Below, piece by piece: positions 12,396 through 25,749 of a DNA stretch of 64,000 nucleotides; positions within the stretch are counted from its first letter, which is position 1, and each line of letters begins with the position of its first letter. A program made the translations under genes and the position numbers. Source of the stretch: Crotalaria pallida (Eukaryota > Streptophyta > Magnoliopsida > Fabales > Fabaceae); assembly GCA_037953625.1 (NCBI GenBank), contig CM075656.1, positions 63,755,001 through 63,819,000 of the forward strand, given 5' to 3'. The notes beneath the pieces were generated by a model. That model was not told the DNA's origin and did no database searches. It saw only the letters and a list, made by a program, of their open reading frames with translations.

Positions 12396-14579
12396 AATAC
12401 ACATTCGTAGACAATTATAAGTCTTTAGAATACTCTCTTAACCATTCTACACTTGTTAGAGCCTCCAAGCACTCATGATTCACCCTCTACGCCCCTTGGG
12501 GAACCAAGCATTGTTTAGGATCATTCTAAAGGTTATTATATGTCCTAATACACATTCCTAGACCATCCTAAGCCTTTAGAATACTCTCTTAACCATTCTA
12601 CATCTGTTAGAGCCTCCAACGACTCATGCTTCACCATCTATGTCCCTTGGGGCACCAAGGAGTGTTTAGGATCATTCAAAAGGTTCTTATATGTCCTTAT
12701 ACACATTCCTTGACCATTTTAAATCTTTAGAATACTCTCTTAACCATTCTACACTTGTTAGAGCCACCAAGGACTCATGATTCACCCTCTACGTCCCACG
12801 GGGAACCAAGCATTGTTTAGGATCATTCTAAAGGTTCTTATATGTCCTAATACACATTCTTAGACCATCCTAAGCCTTTAGAATTTTCTCTTAACCATTC
12901 TACACTTGTTAGAGCCTCCAACGACTCATGCTTCACCCTCTACCTCCCTTGGGGCACCAAGGAGTGTTTAGGATCATTAGAAAGGTTCTTATATGTCCTA
13001 ATACACATTCCTAGACCATTCTAAGCATTTAGAATACTCTCTTAACCATTCTACACTTGTTAGACTCTCTAACGACTCACGCTTCACCCTCTACGTCCCT
13101 GAGGGCTCCAAGGAGTGTTTGGGATCATTTAAAAGGTTCTTATATGTCCTAATACACATTCGTAGACATTCTAAGTCTTTAGAATACTCTCTTAACCATT
13201 CTACACATGTTAGAGCCTCCAACGATTCATGCTTCACCTTCTACCTCCCATAGGGAACCAAGGAGTGTTTAGGATCATTCAAAAGGTTTGTATATGTCCT
13301 TATACACATTCGTACACCATTTTAAGACTTTAGAATACTCTCATAACCATTCTACACTTGTTAGACTCTCCAACGACTCATGCTTCACCTTCTACGTCCC
13401 ACAGGGAACAATGGAGTGTTTAGGATCATTCAAAAGGTTCTTGTATGTCCTAATACACATTCGTAGACCATTCTAAGTCTTTAGAATACTCTCCAAGGAC
13501 TCATGATTCACCCTCTACGTCCCTTGGGGCACCAAGCATTGTTTAGGATCATTCTAAAGGTTCTTATATGTCCTAATACACATTCCTAAACCATCCTAAG
13601 CCTTTAGAATTTTCTCTTAACCATTCTACACTTGTTAGAGCCTCCAACGACTCAAGCTTCACCCTCTACGTCCCTTGGGGAACCAAGGAGTGTTTAGGAT
13701 CATTCTAAAGGTTCTTATATGTCCTAATACACATTCCTAGACCATTGTAAGCCGTAAGAATACTCTCTTAACCATTCTACACTTGTTAGAGCCTTCAAGG
13801 ACTCATGATTCACCCTCTACGTCCCTTGGGGCACCAAGGAGTGTTTAGGATCATTCTAAAGGTTCTTATATGTCCTAATACACATTCGTAGACAATTCTA
13901 AGTCTTTAGAATACTCTCTTAACCATTCTACACATGTTAGAGCCTCCAACGATTCATGCTTCACCTTCTACCTCCCATAGGGCACCAAGGAGTGTTTAGG
14001 ATCATTCAAAAGGTTTGTATATGTCCTTATACACATTCGTACACCATTTTAAGCCTTTTTAATACTCTCATAACCATTCTACACTTGTTAGACTCTCCAA
14101 CGACTCATGCTTCACCTTCTACGTCCCATAGGGCACCATGGAGTGTTTAGGATCATTCAAAAGGTTCTTATATGTCCTAATACACATTCTTAGACCATTC
14201 TAAGTCTTTAGAATACTCTCTTAACCATTCTACACTTGTTAGAGCCTTCAAGGACTCATGATTCACCCTCCACGTCCCTTGGGGCACCAAGCATTGTTTA
14301 GGATCATTCTAAAGGTTCTTATATGTCCTAATACACATTCCTAGACAATTGTAAGCCTTTAGAATACTCTCTTAACCATTCTACACTTGTTAGAGCCTTC
14401 AAGGACTCATGATTCACCCTCCAAGTCCCTTGGGGCACCAAGCATTGTTTAAGATCATTCTAAAGGTTCTTATATGTCCTAATACACATTCCTAGACCAT
14501 CCTAAGCCTTTAGAATACTCTCTTAACCATTCTACACTAGTTAGAGCCACCAACGACTCATGCTTCACCCTTTACGTCC
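12396..14579 (+). repeat. Mixed block with an internal 727-bp duplication
   Basis: The monomer AAAAGGTTTG with CCTTATACACATTCGTACACC occurs at 13281 and 14008. The spacing of 727 bp is five monomers minus 28 bp, and the missing 28 bp is the truncated monomer at 13488. The remainder mixes AATTCTAAGTC, CCCACGGGG, CTACCTCCC and CCTGAGGG monomers, in an order resembling 14580-15512. No gene is seen. Confidence 0.75.
13488..13493 (+). other. 28-bp deletion scar in a monomer (1 of 5)
   Basis: GAATACTCTCCAAGG replaces the usual stretch with two ACTCTC copies 28 bp apart. One ACTCTC and the intervening ATAACC...GTTAG segment are gone, leaving a 123-bp monomer. Deletion between 6-bp direct repeats explains it. 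Confidence 0.85.
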
Positions 14580-17500
14580 CTTGGGGCACCAAGGAGTGTT
14601 TAGGATCATTCTAAAGGTTCTTATATGTCCTAATACACATTCGTAGACAATTCTAAGTCTTTAGAATACTCTATTAACCATTCTACACTAGTTAGAGCCT
14701 CCAAGCACTCATGATTCACCCTCTACGCCCCTTGGGGAACCAAGCATTGTTTAGGATCATTCTAAAGGGTCTTATATGTCCTAATACACATTCCTAGACC
14801 TTCCCAAGCCATTAGAATACTCTCTTAACCATTCTACAGCTGTTAGAGCCTCCAACGACTCATGCTTCACCCTCTATGTCCCTTGGGGCACCAAGGAGTG
14901 TTTAGGATCATTCAAAAGGTTCTTATATGTCCTTATACACATTCCTAGACCATTTTAAGACTTTAGAATACTCTCTTAACCATTCTACACTTGTTAGAGC
15001 CACCAAGGACTCATGATTCACCCTCTACGTCCCACGGGGCACCAAGCATTGTTTAGGATCATTAGAAAGGTTCTTATATGTCCTAACACACATTCCTAGA
15101 CCATTCTAAGCATTTAGAATACTCTCTTAACCATTCTACACTTGTTAGACTCTCTAACGACTCACGCTTCACCCTCTACGTCCCTAAGGGCTCCAAGGAG
15201 TGTTTAGGATCATTTAAAAGGTTCTTATATGTCCTAATACTCATTCGTAGACATTCTAAGTCTTTAGAATACTCTCTTAACCATTCTACACATGTTAGAG
15301 CGTCCAACGATTCATGCTTCACCTTCTACCTCCCATAGGGCACCAAGGAGTGTTTAGGATCATTCAAAAGGTTTATATATGTCCTAATACACATTCGTAC
15401 ACCATTTTAAGCCTTTAGAATACTCTCATAACCATTCTACACTTGTTAGACTCTCCAACAACTCATGCTTCACCTTCTACGTCCCATAGGGTACCATGGA
15501 GTGTTTAGGATCATTCAAAAGGTTCTTATATGTCCTAATACACATTCGTAGACAATTCTAAGTCTTTAGAATACTCTCTTAACCATTCTACACTTGTTAG
15601 AGCCTCCAAGCACTCTTGATTCACCCTCTACGCCCCTTGGGGAACCAAGCATTGTTTAGGATCATTCTAAAGGTTCTTATATGTCCTAATACACATTCCT
15701 AGACCATCCTAAGCCTTTAGAATACTCTTTAACCATTCTACACTTGTTAGAGCCTCCAACGACTCATGCTTCACCCTCTATGTCCCTTGGGGCACCAAGG
15801 AGTGTTTAGGATCATTCAAAAGGTTCTTATATGTCTTTATACACATTCCTAGACCATTTTAAGCCTTTAGAAAACTCTCTTAACCATTCTACACATGTTA
15901 GAGCCTCCAACGATTCATGCTTCACCTTCTACCTCCCATAGGGCACCAAGGAGTGTTTAGGATCATTCAAAAGGTTCATATATGTCCTAATACACATTCG
16001 TACACCATTATAAGCCTTTAGAATACTCTCATAACCATTCTACACTTGTTAGACTCTCCAACGACTCATGCTTCACCTTCTACGTCCCACAGGGCACCAT
16101 GGAGTGTTTAGGATCATTCAAAAGGTTCTTATATGTCCTAATACACATTCGTAGACCATTCTAAGTCTTTAGAATACTCTCTTAACCATTCTACACTTGT
16201 TAGAGCCTCCAAGCACACATGATTCACCCTCTACGTCCCTTTGGGCACCAAGCATTGTTTAGGATCATTCTAAAGGTTCTTGTATGTGCTAATACACATT
16301 CCAAGACCATTCTAAGCCTTTAGAATACTATCATAACCATTCTACACTTGTTAAACTCTCCAAGGACTCATGATTCACCCTCTACGTCCCTTGGGGCACC
16401 AAGCATTGTTTAGGATCATTCTAAAGGTTCTTATATGTCCTAATACACATTCCTAAACCATCCTAAGCCTTTAGAATACTCTCTTAACCATTCTACACTT
16501 GTTAGAGCCTCCAACGACTCAAGCTTCACCCTCTACGTCCCTTGGGGCACCAAGGAGTGTTTAGGATCATTCTAAAGGTTCTTATATGTCCTAATACACA
16601 TTCCTATACCATTGTAAGCCTTTAGAATACTCTCTTAACCATACTACTCTTGTTAGAGCCTTCAAGGACTCATGATTCACCCTCTACGTCCCTTGGGGCA
16701 CCAAGGAGTGTTTAGGATCATTCTAAAGGTTCTTATATGTCCTAATACACATTCGTAGACAATTCTAAGTCTTTAGAATACTCTATTAACCATTCTACAC
16801 TTGTTAGAGCCTCCAAGCACTCATGATTCACCCTCTACGCCCCTTGGGGAACCAAGCATTGTTTAGGATCATTCTAAAGGGCCTTATATGTCCTAATACA
16901 CATTCCTAGACCTTCCCAAGCCATTAGAATACTCTCTTAACCATTCTACAGCTGTTAGAGCCTCCAACGACTCATGCTTCACGCTCTATGTCCCTTGGGG
17001 CACCAAGGAGTGTTTAGGATCATTCAAAAGGTTCTTATATGTCCTTATACACATTCCTAGACCATTTTAAGACTTTAGAATACTCTCTTAACCATTCTAC
17101 ACTTGTTAGAGCCACCAAGAACTCATGATTCACCCTCTACGTCCCACGGGGCACTAAGCATTGTTTAGGATCATTAGAAAGGTTCTTATATGTCCTAATA
17201 CACATTCCTAGACCATTCTAAGCATTTAGAATACTCTCTTAACCATTCTACACTTGTTAGACTCTCTAACGACTCACGCTTCACCCTCTACGTCCCTGAG
17301 GGCTCCAAGGAGTGTTTAGGATCATTTAAAAGGTTCTTATATGTCCTAATACACATTCGTAGACATTCTAAGTCTTTAGAATACTCTCTTAACCATTTTA
17401 CACATGTTAGAGCGTCCAACGATTCATGCTTCACCTTCTACCTCCCATAGGGCACCAAGGAGTGTTTATGATCATTCAAAAGGTTTATATATGTCCTAAT

Positions 17501-17624
17501 ACACATTCGTACACCATTTTAAGCCTTTAGAATACTCTCATAACCATTCTACACTTGTTAGACTCTCCAACAACTCATGCTTCACCTTCTACGTCCCATT
17601 GGGCACCATGGAGTGTTTAGGATC
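14580..17624 (+). repeat. 2112-bp-spaced duplication (14580-15512 and 16692-17624)
   Basis: Both copies share rare variants: CTCTATTAACC, CTAAAGGG before CTTATATG, CTTCCCAAGCCATTAG, TTCTACAGCTGTTAG, AGCGTCCAACG and CTCCAACAACTC. The shared ATTCTACAGC starts at 14831 and 16943, an offset of 2112 bp (14x151 minus 2). Left and right ends diverge abruptly into other monomer types. The intervening 15513-16691 holds ordinary monomers, including TTTGGGCACC and TTGTATGTG types also found near 11890-12000 and 19550-19700. Confidence 0.8.
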
Positions 17625-17906
17625 ATTCTAAAGGTTCTTGTATGTCCTAATACACATTCCTAGACAATTGTAAGCCTTTAGAATACTCTCTTAACCATTC
17701 TACACTTGATAGAGCCTTCAAGGACTCATGATTCACCCTCCAAGTCCCTTGGGGCACCAAGCATTGTTTAGGATCATTCTAAAGGTTCTTATATGTCCTA
17801 ATACACATTCCTAGACCATCCTAAGCCTTTAGAATAATCTCTTAACCATTCTACACTTGTTAGAGCCACCAACGACTCATGCTTCACCCTTTACATCCCT
17901 TGGGGC

Positions 17907-20063
17907 ACCAAGGAGTGTTTAGGATCATTCTTAAGGTTCTTATATATCCTAATACACATTCCTAGACCATTCTATGCCTTTAGAATACTCTCTTATCCAT
18001 TCTACACTTGTTAGAGCCTCCAACGACTCATGCTTCACCCTCTACGTCCCTTGGGGCACCAAGGAGTGTTTAGGATCATTCTAAAGGTTCTTATATGTCC
18101 TAATACACATTCGTAGACAATTCTAAGTCTTTAGAATACTCTCTTAACCATTCTACACTTGTTAGAGCCTCCAAGCACTCTTGATTCACCCTCTACGCCC
18201 CATGGGGAACCAAGCATTGTTTAGGATCATTCTAAAGGTTCTTATATGTCCTAATACACATTCCTAGACCATCCTAAGCCTTTAGAATACTCTCTTAACC
18301 ATTCTAAACTTGTTAGAGCCTCCAACGACTCATGCTTCACCCTCTATGTCCCTTGGGGCACCAAGGAGTGTTTAGGATCATTCAAAAGGTTCTTATATGT
18401 CCTTATACACATTCCTAGACCATTTAAAGCCTTTAGAATACTCTCTTAACCATTCTACACTTGTTAGAGCCACCAAGGACTCATGATTTTCCATCTACGT
18501 CCCACAGGGCACCAAGCATTGTTTAGGATCATTCTAAAGGTTCTTATATGTCCTAATACACATTCCTAGACCATCCTAAGCCTTTAGAATACTCTCTTAA
18601 CCATTCTACACTTGTTAGAGCCTCCAACGACTCATGCTTCACCCTCTACCTCCCTTGGGGCACCAAGGAGTGTTTAGGATCATTAGAAAGGTTCTTATAT
18701 GTCCTAATACACATTCCTAGATCATTTTAAGCATTTAGAATACTCTCTTAACCATTCTACACTTGTTAGAGCCACCAAGGACTCATGATTCACCCTCTAC
18801 GTCCCTTGGGGCACCAAGCATGGTTTAGGATCATTCTAAAGGTTCTTATATGTCCTAATACACATTCCAAGACCATTCTAAGCCTTTAGAATACTCTCAT
18901 TACTATTCTACACTATTTAGCATCTCCAAGGACTCATGATTCTCCCTCTAGGTCCCTTGGGGCACCAAGCATTGTTTATGATCATTCTTAAGGTTCTTAT
19001 ATGTCCTAATACACATTCCAAGACCATTCTAAGCCTTTAGAATCCTCTCATAACCATTCTCCACTTGTTAGACTCTCAAACGACTCACGCTTCACCCTCT
19101 ACGTCCCTGAGGGCTCCAAGGAGTGTTTAGGATCATTTAAAAGGTTCTTATATGTCCTAATACACATTCGTAGACATTCTAAGTCTTTAGAATACTCTCT
19201 TAACCATTCTACACATGTTAGAGCCTCCAACGATTCATGCTTCACCTTCTACCTCCCATAGGGCACCAAGGAGTGTTTAGGATCATTCAAAAGGTTCATA
19301 TATGTCCTAATACACATTCGTACACCATTATAAGCCTTTAGAATACTCTCATAACCATTCTACACTTGTTAGACTCTCCAACGACTCATGCTTCACCTTC
19401 TACGTCCCATAGGGCACCATGGAGTGTTTAGGATCATTCAAAAGGTTCTTATATGTCCTAATACACATTCGTAGACCACTCTAAGTCTTTAGAATACTCT
19501 CTTAACCATTCTACACTTGTTAGAGCCTCCAAGCACTCATGATTCACCCTCTACGTCCCATTGGGCACCAAGCATTGTTTAGGATCATTCTAAAGGTTCT
19601 TGTATATGCTAATACACATTCCAAGACCATTCTAAGCCTTTAGAATACTATCATAACCATTCTACACTTGTTAAACTCTCCAAGGACTCATGATTCACCC
19701 TCTACGTCCCTTGGGGCACCAAGCATTGTTTAGGATCATTCTAAAGGTTCTTTTATGTTCTAATACACATTCCTAAACCATCCTAAGCCTTTAGAATACT
19801 CTCTTAACCATTCTACACTTGTTAGAGCCTCCAACGACTCAAGCTTCACACTCTACGTCCCTTGGGGCACCAAGGAGTGTTTACGATCATTCTAAAGGTT
19901 CTTATATGTCCTAATACACATTTCTAGACCATTGTAAGCCTTTAGAATACTCTCTTAACTATTCTAAACTTGTTAGAGCCTTCAAGGACTCATGATTCAC
20001 CCTCTACGTCCCTTAGGGCACCAAGGAGTGTTTAGGATCATTCTAAAGGTTCTTATATGTCCT
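17907..20063 (+). repeat. Displaced duplication, copy 2 (partner 10390-12395)
   Basis: This is the longer copy. It retains the CCTCCCATAG monomer (about 19250) followed by CGTACACCATTATAAGCC, which copy 1 lacks. The right-hand limit is where copy 1 continues with CGTAGACAATT and this copy continues with CCTAGACCATCC. The stretch 17625-17906 before it holds two CAATTGTAAGCC/CCATCCTAAGCC monomers. Confidence 0.8.
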
Positions 20064-21240
20064 AATACACATTCCTAGACCATCCTAAGCCTTTAGAATA
20101 CTCTCTTAACCATTCTACACTTGTTAGAGCCTCCAACGACTCATGCTTCACCCTATACCTCCCTTGGGGCACCAAGGAGTGTTTAGGATCATTAGAAAGG
20201 TTCTTATATGTCCTAATACACATTCCTAGACCATTCTAAGCATTTAGAATACTCTCTTAACATGCTACACTTGTTAGACTCTCCAACGACTCATGTTTCA
20301 CCCTCTACGTCCCTGAGGGCTCCAAGGAGTGTTTAGGATCATTTAAAAGGTTCTTATATGTCCTAATACACATTCGTAGACAATTCTAAGTCTTTAGAAT
20401 ACTCTTTTAACCATTCTACACTTGTTAGAGCCTCCAAGCACTCATGATTCACCCTCTACACCCCTTGGGGAACCAAGCATTGTTTAGAATCATTCTAAAG
20501 GTTCTTATATGTCCTAATACACATTCCTAGACCATCCTAAGCCTTTAGAATACTCTCTTAACCATTCTACAGTTGTTAGAGCCTCCAACGACTCATGCTT
20601 CATCCTCTATGTCCCTTGGGGCACCAAGGAGTGTTTAGGATCATTCAAAAGGTTCTTATATGTCCTTATACACATTCCTAGACCATGTTAAGCCTTTAGA
20701 ATACTCTCTTAACCATTCTACACTTGTTAGAGCCACCAAGGACTCATGATTCACCCTCTACGTCCCACGGGGCACCAAGCATTGTTTAGGATCATTCTAA
20801 AGGTTCTTATATGTCCTAATACACATTCCTAGACCATCCTAAGCCTTTAGAATACTCTCTTAACCATTCTACACTTGTTAGAGCCTCCAACGACTCATGC
20901 TTCACCCTATACCTCCCTTGGGGCACCAAGGAGTGTTTAGGATCATTAGAAAGGTTCTTATATGTCCTAATACACATTCCTAGACCATTCTAAGCATTTA
21001 GAATACTCTCTTAACCATTCTACACTTGTTAGACTCTCCAACGACTCACGTTTCACCCTCTACGTCCCTGAGGGCTCCAAGGAGTGTTTAGGATCATTTA
21101 AAAGGTTCTTATATGTCCTAATACACATTCGTAGACATTCTAAGTCTTTAGAATACTCTCTTAACCATTCTACACATGTTAGAGCCTCCAACGATTCATG
21201 CTTCACCTTCTACCTCCCATTGGGCACCAAGGAGTGTTTA
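20064..21240 (+). repeat. Satellite block with a displaced copy at +8600 bp
   Basis: From about 20345 this block and the start of the next one match about 28945-30320 at a constant offset of 8600 bp (CAATTCTAAG at 20381/28981; GGATCATTCA at 21241/29841). Shared rare variants include CTCTTTTAACC, TTCTACAGTTG, CCATGTTAAGCC and CCCTATACCTCCC. The constant offset over about 1.3 kb means no net indel separates the copies. No gene is seen. Confidence 0.75.
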
Positions 21241-24200
21241 GGATCATTCAAAAGGTTCTTATATGTCCTTATACACATTCCTAGACCATTTTAAGCCTTT
21301 AGAATACTCTCTTAACCATTCTACACTTGTTAGAGCCACCAAGGACTCGTGATTCACCCTCTACGTCCCACAGGGCACCAAGCATTGTTTAGGATCATTC
21401 TAAAGGTTCTTATATGTCCTAATACACATTCCTAGACCATCCTAAGCCTTTAGAATACCCTCTTAACCATTCTACACTTGTTAGAGTCTCCAACGACTCA
21501 TGCTTCACCCTCCACCTCCCTTGGGGCACCAAGGAGTGTTTAGGATCATTAGAAAGGTTCTTATATGTCCTAATACACATTCCTAGATCATTTTAAGTAT
21601 TTAGAATACTCTCTTAACCATTCTACACTTGTTAGAGCCACCAAGGACTCATGATTCACCCTATACGTCCCTTGGGGCACCAAGCATGGTTTAGGATCAT
21701 TCTAAAGGTTCTTATATGTCCTAATACACATTCACAGACCATTCTAAGCCTTTAGAATACTCTCATTACTATTCTACACTATTTAGCATCTTCAAGGACT
21801 CATGATTCTCCCTCTAGGTCCCTTGGGGCAGCAAGCATTGTTTAGGATCATTCTTAAGGTTCTTATATGTCCTAATACACATTCCATGACCATTCTAAGC
21901 CTTTAGAATCTTCTCATAACCATTCTACACTTGTTAGACTCTCCAACGACTCACGCTTCACCCTCTACGTCCCTGAGGGCTCCAAGGAGTGTTTAGGATC
22001 ATTTAAAAGGTTCTTATATGTCCTAATACACATTCGTAGACATTCTAAGTCTTTAGAATATTCTCTTAACCATTCTACACATGTTAGAGCTTCCAACGAT
22101 TCATGCTTCTCCCTTTACATCCCTTGGGGCACCAAGCATTGTTTAGGATCATTCTAAAGGTTCTTATATGTCCTAATACACATTCCTAGACTATCCTAAG
22201 CCTTTAGAATACTCTCTTAACCATTCTACACTTGTTAGAGCCTCCAACGACTCATGATTCACCCTCTACATCCCTCGGAGCACCAAGCATTGTTTAGGAT
22301 CATTCTAAAGGTTCTTATATGTCCTAATACACATTCCGAGACCATTCTAAGCCTTTACAATACTCTCATAACCATTCTACACTTGTTAGCATCTCCAAGG
22401 ACTCATGATTCACCCTCTAAGTCCCTTGGGGCACCAAGCATTGTTTAGGATCATTCTAAAGGTTCTTATATGTCCATATACACATTCCATGACCATTCTA
22501 AGCCTTTAGAATACTCTCATAACCATTCTACACTTGTTAGAGCCTCCAACGACTCATGCTTCACCCTCTACCTCCCTTGGGGCACCAAGGAGTGTTTAGG
22601 ATCATTAGAAAGGTTCTTATATGTCCTAATCCACATTCCTAGACCATTTTAAGCATTTAGAATACTCTTTTAACCATTCTACACTTGTTAGAGCCACCAA
22701 GGACTCATGATTCACCCTCTACGTCCCTTGGGGCACCTAGCATGGTTTAGGATCATTCTAAAGGTTCTTATATGTCCTAAAACACATTCCAAGACCATTC
22801 TAAGCCTTTAGAATACTCTCATTACTATTCTGCACTATTTAGCATCTCCAAGGACTCATGATTCTCCCTCTAGGTCCCTTGGGGCACCAAGCATTGTTTA
22901 GGATCATTCTTAAGGCTCTTATATGTCCTAATACACATTCCAAGACCATTTTAAGCCTTTAGAATCCTCTCATAACCATTCTACACTTGTTAGACTCTCC
23001 AACGACTCACGCTTCACCCTCTACGTCCCTGAGGGCTCCAAGGAGTGTTTAGGATCATTTAAAAGGTTCTTATATGTCCTAATACACATTCGTAGACATT
23101 CTAAGTCTTTAGAATACTCTCTTAACCATTCTACACATGTTAGAGCCTCCAACGATTCATGCTTCACCTTCTACCTCCCATAGGGCACCAAGGAGTGTTT
23201 AGGATCATTCAAAAGGTTCTTATATGTCCTTATACACATTCCTAGACCATTTTAAGCCTTTAGAATACTCTCTTAACCATTCTACACTTGTTAGAGCCAC
23301 CAAGGACTCATGATTCACCCTCTACGTCCCACAGGGCACCAAGCATTGTTTAGGATCATTCTAAAGGTTCTTATATGTCCTAATACACATTCCTAGACCA
23401 TCCTAAGCCTTTAGAATACTCTCTTAACCATTCTACACTTGTTAGAGTCTCCAACGACTCATGCTTCACCCTCCACCTCCCTTGGGGCACCAAGGAGTGT
23501 TTAGGATCATTAGAAAGGTTCTTATATGTCCTAATACACATTCCTAGATCATTTTAAGTATTTAGAATACTCTCTTAACCATTCTACACTTGTTAGAGCC
23601 ACCAAGGACTCATGATTCACGCTCTACATCCCTTGGGGCACCAAGCATGGTTTAGGATCATTCTAAAGGTTCTTATATGTCCTAATACACATTCACAGAC
23701 CATTCTAAGCCTTTAGAATACTCTCATTACTATTCTACACTATTTAGCATCTTCAAGGACTCATGATTCTCCCTCTAGGTCCCTTGGGGCAGCAAGCATT
23801 GTTTAGGATCATTCTTAAGGTTCTTATATGTCCTAATACACATTCCAAGACCATTCTAAGCCTTTAGAATCCTCTCATAACCATTCTACACTTGTTAGAC
23901 TCTCCAACGACTCACGCTTCACCCTCTACGTCCCTGAGGGCTCCAAGGAGTGTTTAGGATCATTTAAAAGGTTCTTATATGTCCTAATACACATTCGTAG
24001 ACATTCTAAGTCTTTAGAATACTCTCTTAACCATTCTACACATGTTAGAGCCTCCAACGATTCATGCTTCGCCCTTTACGTCCCTTGGGGCACCAAGCAT
24101 TGTTTAGGATCATTCTAAAGGTTCTTATATGTCCTAATACACATTCCTAGACTATCCTAAGCCTTTAGAATACTCTCTTAACCATTCTACACTTGTTAGA

Positions 24201-25680
24201 GCCTCCAACGACTCATGATTCACCCTCTACATCCCTCGGAGCACCAAGCATTGTTTAGGATCATTCTAAAGGTTCTTATATGTCCTAATACACATTCCAA
24301 GACCATTCTAAGCCTTTACAATACTCTCATAACTATTCTACACTTGTTAGCATCTCCAAGGACTCATGATTCACCCTCTAAGTCCCTTGGGGCACCAAGC
24401 ATTGTTTAAGATCATTCTAAAGGTTCTTATATGTCCATATACACATTCCATGACCATTCTAAGCCTTTAGAATACTCTCATAACCATTCTACACTTGTTA
24501 GAGCCTCCAACGACTCATGCTTCACCCTCTACCTCCCTTGGGGCACCAAGGAGTGTTTAGGATCATTAGAAAGGTTCTTATATGTCCTAATACACATTCC
24601 TAGACCATTTTAAGCATTTAGAATACTCTTTTAACCATTCTACACTTGTTAGAGCCACCAAGGACTCATGATTCACCCTCTACGTCCCTTGGGGCACCTA
24701 GCATGGTTTAGGATCATTCTAAAGGTTCTTATATGTCCTAAAACACATTCCAAGACCATTCTAAGCCTTTAGAATACTCTCATTACTATTCTACACTATT
24801 TAGCATCTCCAAGGACTCATGATTCTCCCTCTAGGTCCCTTGGGGCACCAAGCATTGTTTAGGATCATTCTTAAGGCTCTTATATGTCCTACTACACATT
24901 CCAAGACCATTCTAAGCCTTTAGAATCCTCTCATAACCATTCTACACTTGTTAGACTCTCCAACCACTCACGCTTCACCCTCTACGTCCCTGAGGGCTCC
25001 AAGGAGTGTTTAGGATCATTTAAAAGGTTCTTATATGTCCTAATACACATCCGTAGACATTCTAAGTCTTTAGAATACTCTCTTAACCATTCTACACATG
25101 TTAGAGCCTCCAACGATTCATGCTTCACCTTCTACCTCCCATAGGGCACCAAGGAGTGTTTAGGATCATTCAAAAGGTTCTTATATGTCCTTATACACAT
25201 TCCTAGACCATTTTAAGCCTTTAGAATACTCTCTTAACCATTCTACACTTGTTAGAGCCACCAAGGACTCATGATTCACCCTCTACGTCCCACAGGGCAC
25301 CAAGCATTGTTTAGGATCATTCTAAAGGTTCTTATATGTCCTAATACACATTCCTAGACCATCCTAAGCCTTTAGAATACTCTCTTAACCATTCTACACT
25401 TGTTAGAGTCTCCAACGACTCATGCTTCACCCTCCACCTCCCTTGGGGCACCAAGGAGTGTTTAGGATCATTAGAAAGGTTCTTATATGTCCTAATACAC
25501 ATTCCTAGATCATTTTAAGTATTTAGAATACTCTCTTAACCATTCTACACTTGTTAGAGCCACCAAGGACTCAGGATTCACCCTCTACGTCCCTTGGGGC
25601 ACCAAGCATGGTTGAGGATCATTCTAAAGGTTCTTATATGTCCTAATACACATTCACAGACCATTCTAAGCCTTTAGAAT
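21241..25680 (+). repeat. 1961-bp HOR (13 monomers), two copies plus a partial third
   Basis: The monomer with AAAAGG and CCTTATACACATTCC starts units at 21241, 23202 and 25163, exactly 1961 bp apart (13x151 minus 2). Matching rare variants include CTCCACCTCCC, AGATCATTTTAAGTATTTAG, CACATTCACAGACC, GGGGCAGCAAGC, CATCCCTCGGAGC, TCCATATACACATTCC and CACCTAGCATGG. The third copy breaks off near 25680, where CTCTTAACC replaces CTCATTACTATT. The true left edge is uncertain, because flanking monomers are also related. Confidence 0.88.
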
Positions 25681-25749
25681 ACTCTCTTAACCATTCTACA
25701 CTTGTTAGAGCCTCCAACGACTCATGCTTCACCCTCTATGTCCCTTGGG

